64,000 nt of DNA, taken from the NCBI RefSeq assembly GCF_963675635.1, contig NZ_OY776488.1, positions 3,058,001-3,122,000 on the forward strand. Direction: 5' to 3'. Positions 25,333 through 34,950 of this stretch are shown here, piece after piece. Origin of the DNA: an uncultured Pseudodesulfovibrio sp. Its GTDB lineage: Bacteria; Desulfobacterota; Desulfovibrionia; Desulfovibrionales; Desulfovibrionaceae. A model generated the notes under the pieces. It made no database searches. It was not told where the DNA came from and saw only the letters and a list, made by a program, of their open reading frames with translations. The first letter of the stretch is position 1, and the number at the start of each line of letters is the position of its first letter. A program made the position numbers and the translations under genes.

Positions 25333-27902
25333 AAGCTCCTAAACTCTTTATCAAGCCTCTGATTTTCATGGTGGTTGTTTTCGGCATGATTGCCGTAGTG
25401 ACGTCGTTGACTTTCAGTACTCGGATCAAGCGTGAAATGACGCGTGAATACGAGTCAAAAGCCCTTGCGCTTGCCCGGAGCGTGGCTGAATCAGATATTT
25501 CCACCATTTTGAGCCGGGATGCAGGTTCAGTGCAGTCCCGTATCGATCAGTACCAGGCCATTGCCGGCGTTTCATATGTTCTGGTTGCCGACGAACAAGG
25601 CGAAGTCCTTGCGCATACCTTTGTCCCTCAAGTTCCTGATGCAGTGCTACGTATGGTGGTCGAGACATCGGCTCAGCACAACCAGGAAGAGCACATCATT
25701 CGTGACGTGGAATTGGGCAATCAAGACTATCTGCATGTCACAAGCCCTATCCTGACTGGTATTGCCGGATATGTGCATATCGGCATGGATATGACGGTCA
25801 TTCGTCAAAATATTCAAGAAGCCGTTGTCGAGCAGCAAGTGATCATGTTCATCCTTTTCGGTGCCAGTGTTTTGCTGGCATTCGTGTTCGTCCTGAACAT
25901 TTCCAAGCCGTTGACACAGCTGTCAGAATACGCTGGTCGAGTGGCGGTCAAGGATTTTACCAACGTGCCGGACATCAAATCCAACGATGAAGTTGGGCAG
26001 TTGGCCAAAGCCATGCACGCGATGACCGGACAGATCTCCGAGCTGGTGAGTAATTTGGAAGATCGGGTCAAACAGAAGACACATCAGCTTCAGGAAGCCC
26101 GTGACGCATTGAAGGAGAAGGTCGAAGAACGGACGAGCGAACTGATGCGGACCAATACGCAGCTTAAGATCGAGATTGCCGAGCGCAAAGTGATCGGAGA
26201 CGCGTTGCGTAAGGCCGAGAAAAAATACCGCGCAATTTTCGAGAATGCCGTGGAAGGAATTTATCAGTCTTCTCCCAGCGGTCGGTTTCAGGATACCAAT
26301 CCGGCTCTTGCCCGAATTCTTGGGTATAAATCGCCCGAAGATCTCATGAGTTCCATTTATGATATCGGAACACAGATGTATGTGGACCCAAATCGTCGAA
26401 AGGAGTTCTTGAGAAATTTTGAGGACAAGGACGAAATCAAGAATTTCGTTTCCAAGGTGCGCAAGCGGGATGGCCGAATTATCTGGATTGCGGAGAACGT
26501 GCGCAAGATCGTAGACAAAGAGGGCAACCTGATTTGCTATGAAGGGTCCATCGAAGACATCACCATGCGTAAAAAGGCGGAAGATCAGCTCAAGCGCCAG
26601 GCATTTCACGACCCATTGACGGGGCTGCCGAACCGCGCCCTGTTTCTGGATCACCTGCGTATGGCCATGGAGCGCTCACGCCGTCGCAAGCATATGTTTG
26701 CCGTCCTGTATATGGATCTTGACCGCTTCAAGGTGGTTAACGATTCACTGGGACACGATGCCGGAGACGAGCTTTTGCGCGGTGTGGCCCGTGTGCTGGA
26801 AAGCTGCGGTCGGTCCGTGGATACCATTGCCCGGTTTGGTGGTGATGAATTCGCCATTTTACAGGAAGAAATATCAGCGCCAAAGGATGCCATCGCAATT
26901 GCCCGGCGTATTCTTGAGGGCGTTCGTCAGCCTTTTAATATCGGCGGAAACGAAGTCTTTACATCGGCATCCCTTGGGATCGTATTGAAGACCGATGGCT
27001 ACGACCGGCCCGAAGCACTGCTGCGTGACGCGGATACGGCCATGTATCGTGCAAAGGAACTGGGAAAATCCCGGTTCAAGGTGTTTAACCGCAAGATGCA
27101 CGATCAGGCGCTTCAGCTTATGGAGCTTGAGACGGATTTGCGTCGTGCCGTGGATCTGCGCGAATTCGAGGTGTATTATCAACCCATTGTACGTCTGGAT
27201 ACGCGCAAGGTATGCGGATTTGAGGCACTGGTTCGATGGCGGCACCCGGAACACGGCATTATCGGTCCTGTTGATTTCATTTCTTTGGCTGAAGACACCG
27301 GGCTGGTTTACTCCATCGACAACCTTGTCCTTGAAGAAGCGTGTGCGCAAATCAAGCGGTGGCAGACGGTTCTCGGAGTCAAGTCAGGCAGTGATCTGAC
27401 CATTAATATCAATATTTCCGGCAAGCACTTCGGTCACTCGATGCTCGGTGGACAGGTCGCTCGAGCTTTGGAAGATTCCGGGCTCGGGGCAAACTCCCTC
27501 AACCTGGAGATCACTGAGTCCGCCCTCATGGACAACCCGGCAGTTGCCGAAGAAATGCTGCAGCAGTTGAAGGAACTGGGGGTCAGTATCTGTATTGACG
27601 ATTTTGGCACCGGCTACTCCTCTTTGTCCTATCTGCAAAGGTTTCCCATCGATGTGGTTAAGGTTGACAGGAGCTTCGTGGTGGACGTGGAGTCTGACGC
27701 GGACAGTCAGGCCATTGTGCGAACGGTCTTTTCCCTTGGAGAGTCTCTGGGGCTCAAGATTGTTGCCGAAGGGGTGGAAACTTCGGGGCAATTGGAATTT
27801 TTGGAGAATGAGGGATGCGAGTACGTGCAGGGATATTTCTTCTACAAACCAATGACCGTGGGGGAAGTGGACAAAATGCTTGCCAGTGGTGCTGGGGTCT
27901 GA
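25329..27902 (+). CDS. Membrane GGDEF-EAL protein with periplasmic sensor, HAMP and PAS
   Basis: 857 residues from the ATG of an ATGA overlap (a GTG at 25320 is possible). Order: membrane helix (about 7-27), periplasmic domain (about 30-165), second helix (about 170-192), HAMP (about 190-245), coiled coil, PAS (about 290-412), GGDEF with intact RFGGDEF (near 503), EAL with FEALVRW (near 630) and DDFGTGYSSL. It can in principle make and break cyclic di-GMP. Overlap with the binding-protein gene suggests that the loaded binding protein docks on its periplasmic domain. Confidence 0.93.
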   Translation: MKAPKLFIKPLIFMVVVFGMIAVVTSLTFSTRIKREMTREYESKALALARSVAESDISTILSRDAGSVQSRIDQYQAIAGVSYVLVADEQGEVLAHTFVPQVPDAVLRMVVETSAQHNQEEHIIRDVELGNQDYLHVTSPILTGIAGYVHIGMDMTVIRQNIQEAVVEQQVIMFILFGASVLLAFVFVLNISKPLTQLSEYAGRVAVKDFTNVPDIKSNDEVGQLAKAMHAMTGQISELVSNLEDRVKQKTHQLQEARDALKEKVEERTSELMRTNTQLKIEIAERKVIGDALRKAEKKYRAIFENAVEGIYQSSPSGRFQDTNPALARILGYKSPEDLMSSIYDIGTQMYVDPNRRKEFLRNFEDKDEIKNFVSKVRKRDGRIIWIAENVRKIVDKEGNLICYEGSIEDITMRKKAEDQLKRQAFHDPLTGLPNRALFLDHLRMAMERSRRRKHMFAVLYMDLDRFKVVNDSLGHDAGDELLRGVARVLESCGRSVDTIARFGGDEFAILQEEISAPKDAIAIARRILEGVRQPFNIGGNEVFTSASLGIVLKTDGYDRPEALLRDADTAMYRAKELGKSRFKVFNRKMHDQALQLMELETDLRRAVDLREFEVYYQPIVRLDTRKVCGFEALVRWRHPEHGIIGPVDFISLAEDTGLVYSIDNLVLEEACAQIKRWQTVLGVKSGSDLTININISGKHFGHSMLGGQVARALEDSGLGANSLNLEITESALMDNPAVAEEMLQQLKELGVSICIDDFGTGYSSLSYLQRFPIDVVKVDRSFVVDVESDADSQAIVRTVFSLGESLGLKIVAEGVETSGQLEFLENEGCEYVQGYFFYKPMTVGEVDKMLASGAGV

Positions 27903-27936
27903 GCCGGCAGTAAATCTTAAGTGAAGAGGCTGAACC

Positions 27937-29307
27937 ATGGCTATCCGGAAATTCATGGTTTGCGGATTGGAACCCATTGAACAGGTGCTTTTGCCCTTTC
28001 AAGAGTTTTTCAAGTCCAAGGCAACGGGTGGCATACTGCTCATCATCTGTGCTGTTGTGGCTTTGTTGTGGGCTAATTCCCCCTGGGCTGATACCTATGT
28101 TGCCCTTTGGAACACCAAGTTTACCGTAGGCTTTGGTCATGCCACCCTGTCCAAACCAGTCATCCTGTGGGTCAATGATGGCCTGATGGCTTTGTTCTTT
28201 TTTGTGGTGGGGCTTGAAATCAAGCGGGAATTCATGGTGGGCGAGCTGTCGTCCCGCAGTCAGGCCGTCCTTCCGATTGCCGCAGCTGTCGGGGGCATGG
28301 TCGTACCCGCTTCTATCTATGCATTCATTACTATTGGAACCGAGTCGGCTGGTGGATGGGGAATTCCCATGGCCACTGACATTGCCTTTGCCCTTGGTAT
28401 TCTCAGTCTGCTGGGAAACCGGATTCCGTATCAGTTGAAGATCTTTCTCACCGCCGTAGCCATCGTCGACGATCTGGGCGGCATTCTGGTTATTGCGCTA
28501 TTCTATACTTCAGACATCTCCTTCTGGCTCTTGTTGGCAGCCGGAGCATCTTTGCTAGTGGCTTTTGCGGGTAATCGGATGGGTGTGCGTTCTCCAGCCT
28601 TTTACGCGGTCGTGGGCATAATTGTCTGGCTGACGGTGCTTAAATCCGGTGTCCACTCCACGGTTGCCGGTGTGCTCATGGCATTCATGATTCCGGCCCG
28701 TACTAAATGTGATGCCGAAGCATTTATTTATAATGCCTCCGGCATCCTTGAAGACTATAAGGCGGCAGTGCGTCCAGGAGCTTCGGTCTTGACCAATTCA
28801 GCCATGCACTCAGCACTGCTCTCCATGCAACATGTTGCTTCGCGCGCCCAGACTCCGTTGCAGCGACTGGAGTATGGATTACATCCATTGGTCGACCTTG
28901 CCATTATGCCGATCTTCGCTTTGGCCAACGCAGGCGTTGTGCTTGGCGGTGACATGGTGGCGGTACTTTCGAGCAAGGTCGCCATGGGAACAATGCTGGG
29001 TCTTGTCATTGGAAAGCCCATCGGAATAGTCCTCGCGGTGTTGTTAATTTTCAAAGTGTCAGGAGGCATTCCTCGCGGCGTCCACATGAAACATTTCATT
29101 GGGGCCGGGTTGCTTGGTGGCATTGGGTTTACTATGTCTCTGTTTATAGCCACCCTGGCTTTTGCGGGGTCGCCGACCTTGCTGACAGGGGCCAAAACTG
29201 CCATTCTGATAGCTTCTGGTCTTGCCGGGATTGCCGGTTATCTTGTTTTGCGCAGTGCGCCTTCAACTGAGGAATTGCTCAAGGAGCAGACTTCTCAACA
29301 GGACTGA
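27937..29307 (+). CDS. nhaA: Na+/H+ antiporter NhaA
   Basis: 456 residues with about 12 helices and the NhaA signatures: NDGLMALFFFVVGLEIKREF, MATDIAFALGIL and the ion-binding Asp pair in AIVDDLGGILVIALFY. The loop between helices in the second half (DAEAFIYNASGILEDYKAAV) is longer than in E. coli NhaA. It exports Na+ at the cost of protons, fitting a marine or brackish organism. It starts 34 bases after the GGDEF-EAL gene. Confidence 0.95.
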   Translation: MAIRKFMVCGLEPIEQVLLPFQEFFKSKATGGILLIICAVVALLWANSPWADTYVALWNTKFTVGFGHATLSKPVILWVNDGLMALFFFVVGLEIKREFMVGELSSRSQAVLPIAAAVGGMVVPASIYAFITIGTESAGGWGIPMATDIAFALGILSLLGNRIPYQLKIFLTAVAIVDDLGGILVIALFYTSDISFWLLLAAGASLLVAFAGNRMGVRSPAFYAVVGIIVWLTVLKSGVHSTVAGVLMAFMIPARTKCDAEAFIYNASGILEDYKAAVRPGASVLTNSAMHSALLSMQHVASRAQTPLQRLEYGLHPLVDLAIMPIFALANAGVVLGGDMVAVLSSKVAMGTMLGLVIGKPIGIVLAVLLIFKVSGGIPRGVHMKHFIGAGLLGGIGFTMSLFIATLAFAGSPTLLTGAKTAILIASGLAGIAGYLVLRSAPSTEELLKEQTSQQD

Positions 29308-29370
29308 AGACGTGTACTGTAGGTGAACACGCCGGTTTTGCGGGACGGGTGGACAACCTCAACGACAACA

Positions 29371-30114
29371 ATGGACATTACTATGATCACAGTCAGCCCC
29401 ATCGAGGGTGTTTTCTCTATTGAACGGATGGCAAAGATCGGTACCGGAACCACGGCCCGACGTGTCAATCAGACCGCTCTGTATTACGCCCGAGAAGTGG
29501 AAAACGACATGGTCGAACTGCAGGGTTTGAACAATAAGCATGTGCCGTTCGGTGAAGTGGAGACGGTGACCAAGGATCAGTTGCTGGCTGACTACTTGCC
29601 AATGCCGCAGCTTTATAATGAGGTTATCGGTAATCTGCGCAAAGTGCAGAAGTCCGTGGCTCGTGGCGATAAGTTCCGCAAACGTGGTGAAAACTTTACT
29701 GCTGAATATGAGTATGCCAATGCGCTCAATCTGGATGAACAGAATGTGCGGGCTAATTTTGGCATAGGACTCTGTCTGTTGGCGCGAAACGAGGACGACA
29801 AAGCCAGAAAAGTCTTTGACAGGATCATCAAGATCGACTCCGCGTTCGGCGAAGATCACAAACATTTGTTCAACGAGTATGGAATAGCTTTACGGCAAAA
29901 GAAGCTTACTGGTCAGGCTGTAGATTATTATAAGCGCGCTCTGGATCTCGCTGATGATGATGAAAACCTCTGGTACAATCTGGCGCGGGCTCAGTTCGAC
30001 CGTCAGGACTGGGCAAAGTGTGGAGAGGCTGTGTCGCGTTGCATGGCTCTTGATCCCACTCATCCCGAAGGGAAAAAGATACTGGACTACCTGACCAAAA
30101 AAGGATTGATCTAG
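29371..30114 (+). CDS. Tetratricopeptide repeat protein
   Basis: About 247 residues. The N-terminal 80 residues are not a known domain (VSPIEGVFSIERMAKIGTGTTARR). At least three TPR units follow: AEYEYANALNLDEQNVRANFGIGLCLLARNE, NEYGIALRQKKLTGQAVDYYKRALDLA and LWYNLARAQFDRQDWAKCGEAVSRCMALDP (all in parts). The start is uncertain (GTG 29323, ATG 29371 or 29383); none has a strong ribosome site. It is probably a scaffold protein of unknown partner. Confidence 0.8.
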   Translation: MDITMITVSPIEGVFSIERMAKIGTGTTARRVNQTALYYAREVENDMVELQGLNNKHVPFGEVETVTKDQLLADYLPMPQLYNEVIGNLRKVQKSVARGDKFRKRGENFTAEYEYANALNLDEQNVRANFGIGLCLLARNEDDKARKVFDRIIKIDSAFGEDHKHLFNEYGIALRQKKLTGQAVDYYKRALDLADDDENLWYNLARAQFDRQDWAKCGEAVSRCMALDPTHPEGKKILDYLTKKGLI

Positions 30115-30176
30115 ATAGACCTCCAAGCGGTCACCTTTCGTCATCATATTGATGGGAACGTGGTTCAAGGACACAC

Positions 30177-31580
30177 ATGAGTAATCTCAAGGCATGCATC
30201 ATAGCCGGAACGCATAGCGGATGCGGCAAGACCTCCATCGCACTCGGCCTGATGGCCTCATTGGCACGCAAGGGGATGGCGGTACAGCCATTCAAATGTG
30301 GTCCGGATTTCATTGATCCCGGTCATCATGCCCTGGCCTGTGCCCGTGACGGCAACCCTGTGCCCAGTCATAATCTGGATGGCTGGATGCTTAATGAGTC
30401 GACCAACCTTGATATTTTCAATCGTTACGGTGCTGAATGCGACGTGGCTATCATCGAAGGTGTCATGGGGCTGTTCGACGGTATTTCCGGCACGGCCGAT
30501 CACGGGTCGACCGCACAGATGTCCAAAAACCTCGGTTTACCGGTGATTCTGGTGGTGGACGCCCGGTCCATGGCCCGATCTGCAGCGGCCCTTGTCTCCG
30601 GGTATGCCCGGTTTGATCCCGAGGTCAATATTGCCGGTGTCATTTTCAATCGTGTAGGCAGTGATTCTCATTGCGAATTACTCCACGAAGCCATGTCTCT
30701 GGTGCCCGATATCCCGGTTCTCGGCTGCCTCAAGCGCGACGAATCCATTGCGACGCCGTCAAGGCATCTTGGATTGGTCACGCCGGATCAAAATGGTCCG
30801 AACATGAGCCGTTATCAACGTTTGGCTGATTGGGTGGAAACCGGGCTTGATACGGACTCCCTGCTTGCCGCTCTGCCTGATGTCGAAGTCGTGCCCCCGT
30901 TTGAGCCTGTTCCCCAGTTGCCGAGCGTGACCATTGGGCTGGCTCGGGATAACGCCTTTTGTTTTTACTACGAGGAAAACCTGCGTCTATTGCGAAAGGC
31001 CGGGGCGCGGTTGATAGAATTTTCACCACTTACAGACACGCATCTGCCTGAACAATTGGATGGCCTGTACCTTGGTGGCGGCTATCCTGAATTGTATGTC
31101 TTTGAATTAGGGCAGAACAACAAGCTTCGTCGTGAGATCAAGGAGTTTTGTGAATCCGGTCGTCCAGTCTATGCCGAGTGCGGTGGGTTCATGTATTTGA
31201 TGAATGATATCATTACCAGTCTGGGGAGATATGCCATGTCCGGTGTGTTCCCCATTCGGGCCGAGATGTCCGAGAAATTTCGCGCCTTGGGATATCGGGA
31301 AGTGACCACCCAGGCAGACACCATACTCGGACCGTCTGGGACATGCGCCCGAGGTCATGAATTTCATTATTCTTCCATTCAGGATGATCCAGGCATGCAG
31401 TCGTTGCTTTCGGTTTATTCCATGACCGGGCGAAAAGGTGTCATTGATTCGCCTGAAGGATTTCAGCTCGGCAACACTCTTGGTTCCTATGTCCATTTGC
31501 ACTTTGGGAGTCACCCTGATCTGGCCCGGAATTTTGTGGAAGAGTGCAAGCGGGCTTTTGTCCGTGCCGGGCAGAAGTAA
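30177..31580 (+). CDS. cbiA: Cobyrinate a,c-diamide synthase
   Basis: 467 residues. The N-terminal ATPase half has a P-loop (AGTHSGCGKTSIALG), KCGPDFIDPGHHALA and EGVMGLFDG. The C-terminal glutaminase-like half has LYLGGGYPELY and the nucleophile Cys in YAECGGFMYL. The enzyme amidates cobyrinate using glutamine and ATP in cobalamin synthesis. It may be the anaerobic-route CbiA, expected in this type of organism. No other cobalamin genes are adjacent. Confidence 0.93.
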   Translation: MSNLKACIIAGTHSGCGKTSIALGLMASLARKGMAVQPFKCGPDFIDPGHHALACARDGNPVPSHNLDGWMLNESTNLDIFNRYGAECDVAIIEGVMGLFDGISGTADHGSTAQMSKNLGLPVILVVDARSMARSAAALVSGYARFDPEVNIAGVIFNRVGSDSHCELLHEAMSLVPDIPVLGCLKRDESIATPSRHLGLVTPDQNGPNMSRYQRLADWVETGLDTDSLLAALPDVEVVPPFEPVPQLPSVTIGLARDNAFCFYYEENLRLLRKAGARLIEFSPLTDTHLPEQLDGLYLGGGYPELYVFELGQNNKLRREIKEFCESGRPVYAECGGFMYLMNDIITSLGRYAMSGVFPIRAEMSEKFRALGYREVTTQADTILGPSGTCARGHEFHYSSIQDDPGMQSLLSVYSMTGRKGVIDSPEGFQLGNTLGSYVHLHFGSHPDLARNFVEECKRAFVRAGQK

Positions 31581-31615
31581 TTTATCGGTTCTGTTCCTTC
31601 TGGGAAATCAATTGC

Positions 31616-32803
31616 ATGCAGCACTGGATACTCCACATAGACATGGACGCTTTTTTCGCGTCAGTGGAGCAACTCGATAACCCTGAGTTGCGCGGTAAGC
31701 CCGTTGCCGTGGGCGGAACGTCTGACCGAAGCGTTGTCTCAGCCGCCAGTTACGAAGTGCGCGCATTCGGCGTGTATTCGGCCATGAGCGTGGTCAAGGC
31801 GAGACAATTGTGTCCGGATATCATCCTCGTGCCGGGACGCATGAAGCGTTACAAGGAAGTTTCGCGACAGGCCATGGGGGTGTTGCAGGAGTTTTCACCC
31901 ACCGTGGAGCAAGCGAGTGTGGACGAAGCCTACCTAGATGGTACCGGATTAGAGCGTTTGTTCGGCCCCATTGACGAAGTGGGCAGAAGGATCAAGGCCC
32001 GCATGGTTGAGGTCACGGGCTTGACGTGTTCCGTTGGTGCGGCGCCTGTCCGTTTTTTGGCGAAAATCGCTTCGGATATGGATAAACCCAACGGAATGTT
32101 TATTCTCCGACATGATGAAGTGACGGACTTCCTGCATACCCTGCCGGTGAAGAAAATTCCGGGCGTGGGTAAAAAACTGCTTGAAATACTGAAACGCCAT
32201 GGCGTGCGTACTTGTGGGGATATACTGCTCAAACCACGAACTTTTTGGCAAGAAAGACTTGGCAAGTACGGAGGGGCATTGCATGATCGCGCTTGCGGCA
32301 TTGATCCCAACCCGGTCGTGGTGTCTTCCGGGGCCAAGAGTTGCAGTGCGGAAAACACCTTTCACGAGGATACGACAGACAGGGTGATTCTCAGGAAATG
32401 GCTGTTGATCCAGGCAGAGCGTGTCGGCGCGGACCTGCGCCGGCATGGGTACAAGGGGCGCACAGTGACGCTCAAGGTCAAGTTTGCCGACTTCAAGCAA
32501 GTTACACGATCAAGAAGTCTGGGTGGCCGTACAGACGAGACGTCCGTCATTTTCGAGATTGCCTGTGAACTGTTGGAACAACTCCAGCTGCCTCGGGCTG
32601 TGCGTTTGATTGGTGTAGGGGTTTCCAATTTTGAATCCCGCACTCGGCAAGTGACGCTTTTTGAAGAATCGCCGCACTCGGCAGAAGCCACCAGCGAACT
32701 GGACAAGGCCGTGGATGAAGTCCGTCGGAAGTTCGGCGGCAAGGCCGTTACCCGGGTGGAGCTCATGGGATTCAGGGATAAATTGAAAGAGCCTGAGGAT
32801 TAA
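31616..32803 (+). CDS. dinB: DNA polymerase IV
   Basis: 395 residues from the ATG at 31616; the frame extends into cbiA but the family start is MQHWILHIDMDAFFASVEQ. Y-family motifs are HIDMDAFF, YEVRAFGVYSAM, the catalytic SVDEAYLD and the two helix-hairpin-helix turns (VKKIPGVGKKLLEIL). It copies past lesions. No LexA box is visible in the short gap after cbiA. Confidence 0.94.
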   Translation: MQHWILHIDMDAFFASVEQLDNPELRGKPVAVGGTSDRSVVSAASYEVRAFGVYSAMSVVKARQLCPDIILVPGRMKRYKEVSRQAMGVLQEFSPTVEQASVDEAYLDGTGLERLFGPIDEVGRRIKARMVEVTGLTCSVGAAPVRFLAKIASDMDKPNGMFILRHDEVTDFLHTLPVKKIPGVGKKLLEILKRHGVRTCGDILLKPRTFWQERLGKYGGALHDRACGIDPNPVVVSSGAKSCSAENTFHEDTTDRVILRKWLLIQAERVGADLRRHGYKGRTVTLKVKFADFKQVTRSRSLGGRTDETSVIFEIACELLEQLQLPRAVRLIGVGVSNFESRTRQVTLFEESPHSAEATSELDKAVDEVRRKFGGKAVTRVELMGFRDKLKEPED

Positions 32804-32925
32804 TTCGTTTTTTCAGGATGATAGTCTCTGCCTTGCCAAATCTGAGGAAGATTACTATATTTACAATGTAGAAACGAAACAAACTGTCCGCGTTCAACCG
32901 CGGCTCAACCTATGAAAAATATCAC

Positions 32926-34212
32926 ATGAAGAACAATACAATCAGCGTTTTATCTGTTGTTCAGGGTGTATTCGCCCTGATCGTGGGACTGTGTGTCCTG
33001 ACTGCTTTTTCTCCTGCGTACGCCGAAGAGCCCGAAGGGCTTATGGACGTCAACCTGTCTGTCAAACCTGAGCCGCTTGCACAGGATGTGGAGTCTGGTA
33101 TTGACCATCTTTTTAAGGTCCTGAAAGGTGATGACTCCATGTTGGCTATGAACAAGATTCAGCCTATGCTGGACTTTGTCGTGAACATGCAGGATGACCC
33201 TAAGGATATCGCTCCGGCCAAACGATTCAAGGGGTATGGCGTCTGTCTTCGTCAGGAAGTGCATACTGATCTGGATCGTATCCTTCGTTATTTTTACAAT
33301 CCGGCTATTCCCAATTACCTGCTGTGTCCCGCCGTACTGCGATTGTCCGGTTGGCAAGAAGACAGTCCCTTTCTGGCTCGTGAAAAAGGGTTGTGGGAGG
33401 AACTTCCCACCCTGAATGAACCGGTTATCACCCGTGGTCGTGAATTCGAGACGAATACTCCCGATTCCTTTGCCGAAGCGTATTATGCGTATGACTTGAA
33501 CCGCCTGATTATTCTGCTCAAGCATCAGGGCAAGAATGTGTTGGTCTCCGTAACCGAGCAGGATGGCAAGTCCGATGTCGGACGTAAGGGCGCTATTCTG
33601 AATGATACCGAGTGGGATTACTTCTATTCCGGCCTTGAAGGATTGAACAAGGGAATGATCGGCTGGATGGATACCTTCATGTACTCCTCCGGTTCGGTGC
33701 AGATTTTTGTGGAGCACGATCAGGCCGACATGAAAAGTTCCGTCTTCCTGTTCAAGTGGCTCAATGCTGGATGGGCAGGGATGAACGTGGTCAAGCGTAG
33801 CCATATTTATGACGGCAGCCTGCGATACGCCCGCAGCTTCAAGAAGGTCGTTGAATCTGAAGACCTGACGCCCGAGGCAGTTGTGCTGGGTATGGCCGGC
33901 GTGGTGGACATGTCCGACATCGAGATGGATGTGCTGATTCGTCAGTACGCCAAGAATTTTGAAACCCGGTTCAAGAATGATCCTAAACTCAAGTCCGGTG
34001 ATTACGCCGCGATTATAGCTGACGGCGGATATGCGAAGGTGCTCGACAAGGAAGGCCGTCGGTCTGTCCTGGCTCTTGAAAAGCTCAAGAACATGCTTGG
34101 CATGGAAACACTGGTTACTATCGGTAGCGGTCCTGTGGCTCGCAAGCAGGTTCCTGCCTTGGCTCCGGCGGAGGTAGAAGCTTCGGTTGTTGAGGAAACA
34201 CCCGAAGGGTAA
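32926..34212 (+). CDS. Periplasmic protein of unknown function
   Basis: 428 residues with a signal peptide (GVFALIVGLCVLTAFSPAYA|EE). The mature part has two Cys (VCLRQEV, LLCPAVL) and otherwise no motif I recognise. It contains a Trp/Tyr-rich middle (NDTEWDYFYSGLEGLNKGMIGWMDTF, in parts) and a Pro/Ala-rich tail. It has its own terminator. There is no good ribosome site; the ATG overlaps a five-codon upstream ORF in another frame. Confidence 0.75.
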   Translation: MKNNTISVLSVVQGVFALIVGLCVLTAFSPAYAEEPEGLMDVNLSVKPEPLAQDVESGIDHLFKVLKGDDSMLAMNKIQPMLDFVVNMQDDPKDIAPAKRFKGYGVCLRQEVHTDLDRILRYFYNPAIPNYLLCPAVLRLSGWQEDSPFLAREKGLWEELPTLNEPVITRGREFETNTPDSFAEAYYAYDLNRLIILLKHQGKNVLVSVTEQDGKSDVGRKGAILNDTEWDYFYSGLEGLNKGMIGWMDTFMYSSGSVQIFVEHDQADMKSSVFLFKWLNAGWAGMNVVKRSHIYDGSLRYARSFKKVVESEDLTPEAVVLGMAGVVDMSDIEMDVLIRQYAKNFETRFKNDPKLKSGDYAAIIADGGYAKVLDKEGRRSVLALEKLKNMLGMETLVTIGSGPVARKQVPALAPAEVEASVVEETPEG

Positions 34213-34246
34213 ATACTGGAAAGAATCGGCAATGCACGGTATATTG

Positions 34247-34280
34247 ACGGCGCGTCGCGGTTGGCGACGCGCCGTTTTTT
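34247..34280 (+). terminator. Strong terminator
   Basis: Perfect 12-bp stem ACGGCGCGTCGC/GCGACGCGCCGT with a 5-base loop and a run of T. Confidence 0.9.
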
Positions 34281-34295
34281 ATAAAGGAGAATCCT

Positions 34296-34469
34296 ATGCT
34301 GGTCAGTGATAGTGATGCGAAATTCATGTTCTGTCCCTTGCTCAAAACGCACGACGACAAAATGAAAATGTGTCAGGTTACCATGTGCATGATGTGGCGG
34401 TGGGCTGATGATAATAAGGAAAAGGGCTACTGCGGTCTGGCGGGCAATCCGGCATCGGTCGCAAAATAG
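34296..34469 (+). CDS. Tiny Cys-containing protein, 57 residues
   Basis: AAGGAG lies 6 bases before the ATG. The product begins MLVSDSDAKFMFCPLLKTHD and has Cys at 13, 26, 31 and 46, which could bind zinc or an iron-sulfur cluster. It is rich in Met (MKMCQVTMCMMWRW). It lies between a strong terminator and fliJ. I recognise no family; the ribosome site and Cys spacing argue that it is real. Confidence 0.65.
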   Translation: MLVSDSDAKFMFCPLLKTHDDKMKMCQVTMCMMWRWADDNKEKGYCGLAGNPASVAK

Positions 34470-34509
34470 GCACAAGTAAGGCCGCGCGCTGTCGTGGCAG
34501 GAGAGTGGC

Positions 34510-34950
34510 GTGTCCAGAAAGTTTTCATTCCAGCTCGACAAGGTTCTTGATTATCGGGAGCAGCTTGAGGAGCAGGCCAAGGGGGCTTTGGCTCGAGCCA
34601 GAGCGGCCCGTGATGTTCAGGCAGTCAAAGTGGCTGACCTGGAAGACGCATTGCGTGAGCACATGCTCAAAGAGAAAGTGTCACAGAAATCTACCAATGA
34701 CATGTGGCTGTGGCGACAGTACAAGGAAGCTCTGGACCAGGATATTTCCGTCGCACGGATGAATCTCAATAGTTTGGAACTCAAATTGCAAAGATGCCGG
34801 GCGGAGGCTGTGGAACGCTCCAAGGATAAGAAGCTCCTGGAGAAGCTTAAAGCAACGCAAGCCAAGAAGCATCATGAAGAAGAAAACGCCCGCCAAGAGA
34901 AGGAAAACGATGAAATGGCAACGCTTCGGTACGAATCTAAAAATTTCTAG
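34510..34950 (+). CDS. fliJ: Flagellar export chaperone FliJ
   Basis: 146 residues, almost entirely charged coiled coil (FSFQLDKVLDYREQLEEQAKGALARA at the start, in parts), as in FliJ, which couples the FliI ATPase to the export gate. A GTG start has GGAG upstream. Other export genes are not in the window. It overlaps the next gene by 41 bases. Confidence 0.85.
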   Translation: MSRKFSFQLDKVLDYREQLEEQAKGALARARAARDVQAVKVADLEDALREHMLKEKVSQKSTNDMWLWRQYKEALDQDISVARMNLNSLELKLQRCRAEAVERSKDKKLLEKLKATQAKKHHEEENARQEKENDEMATLRYESKNF

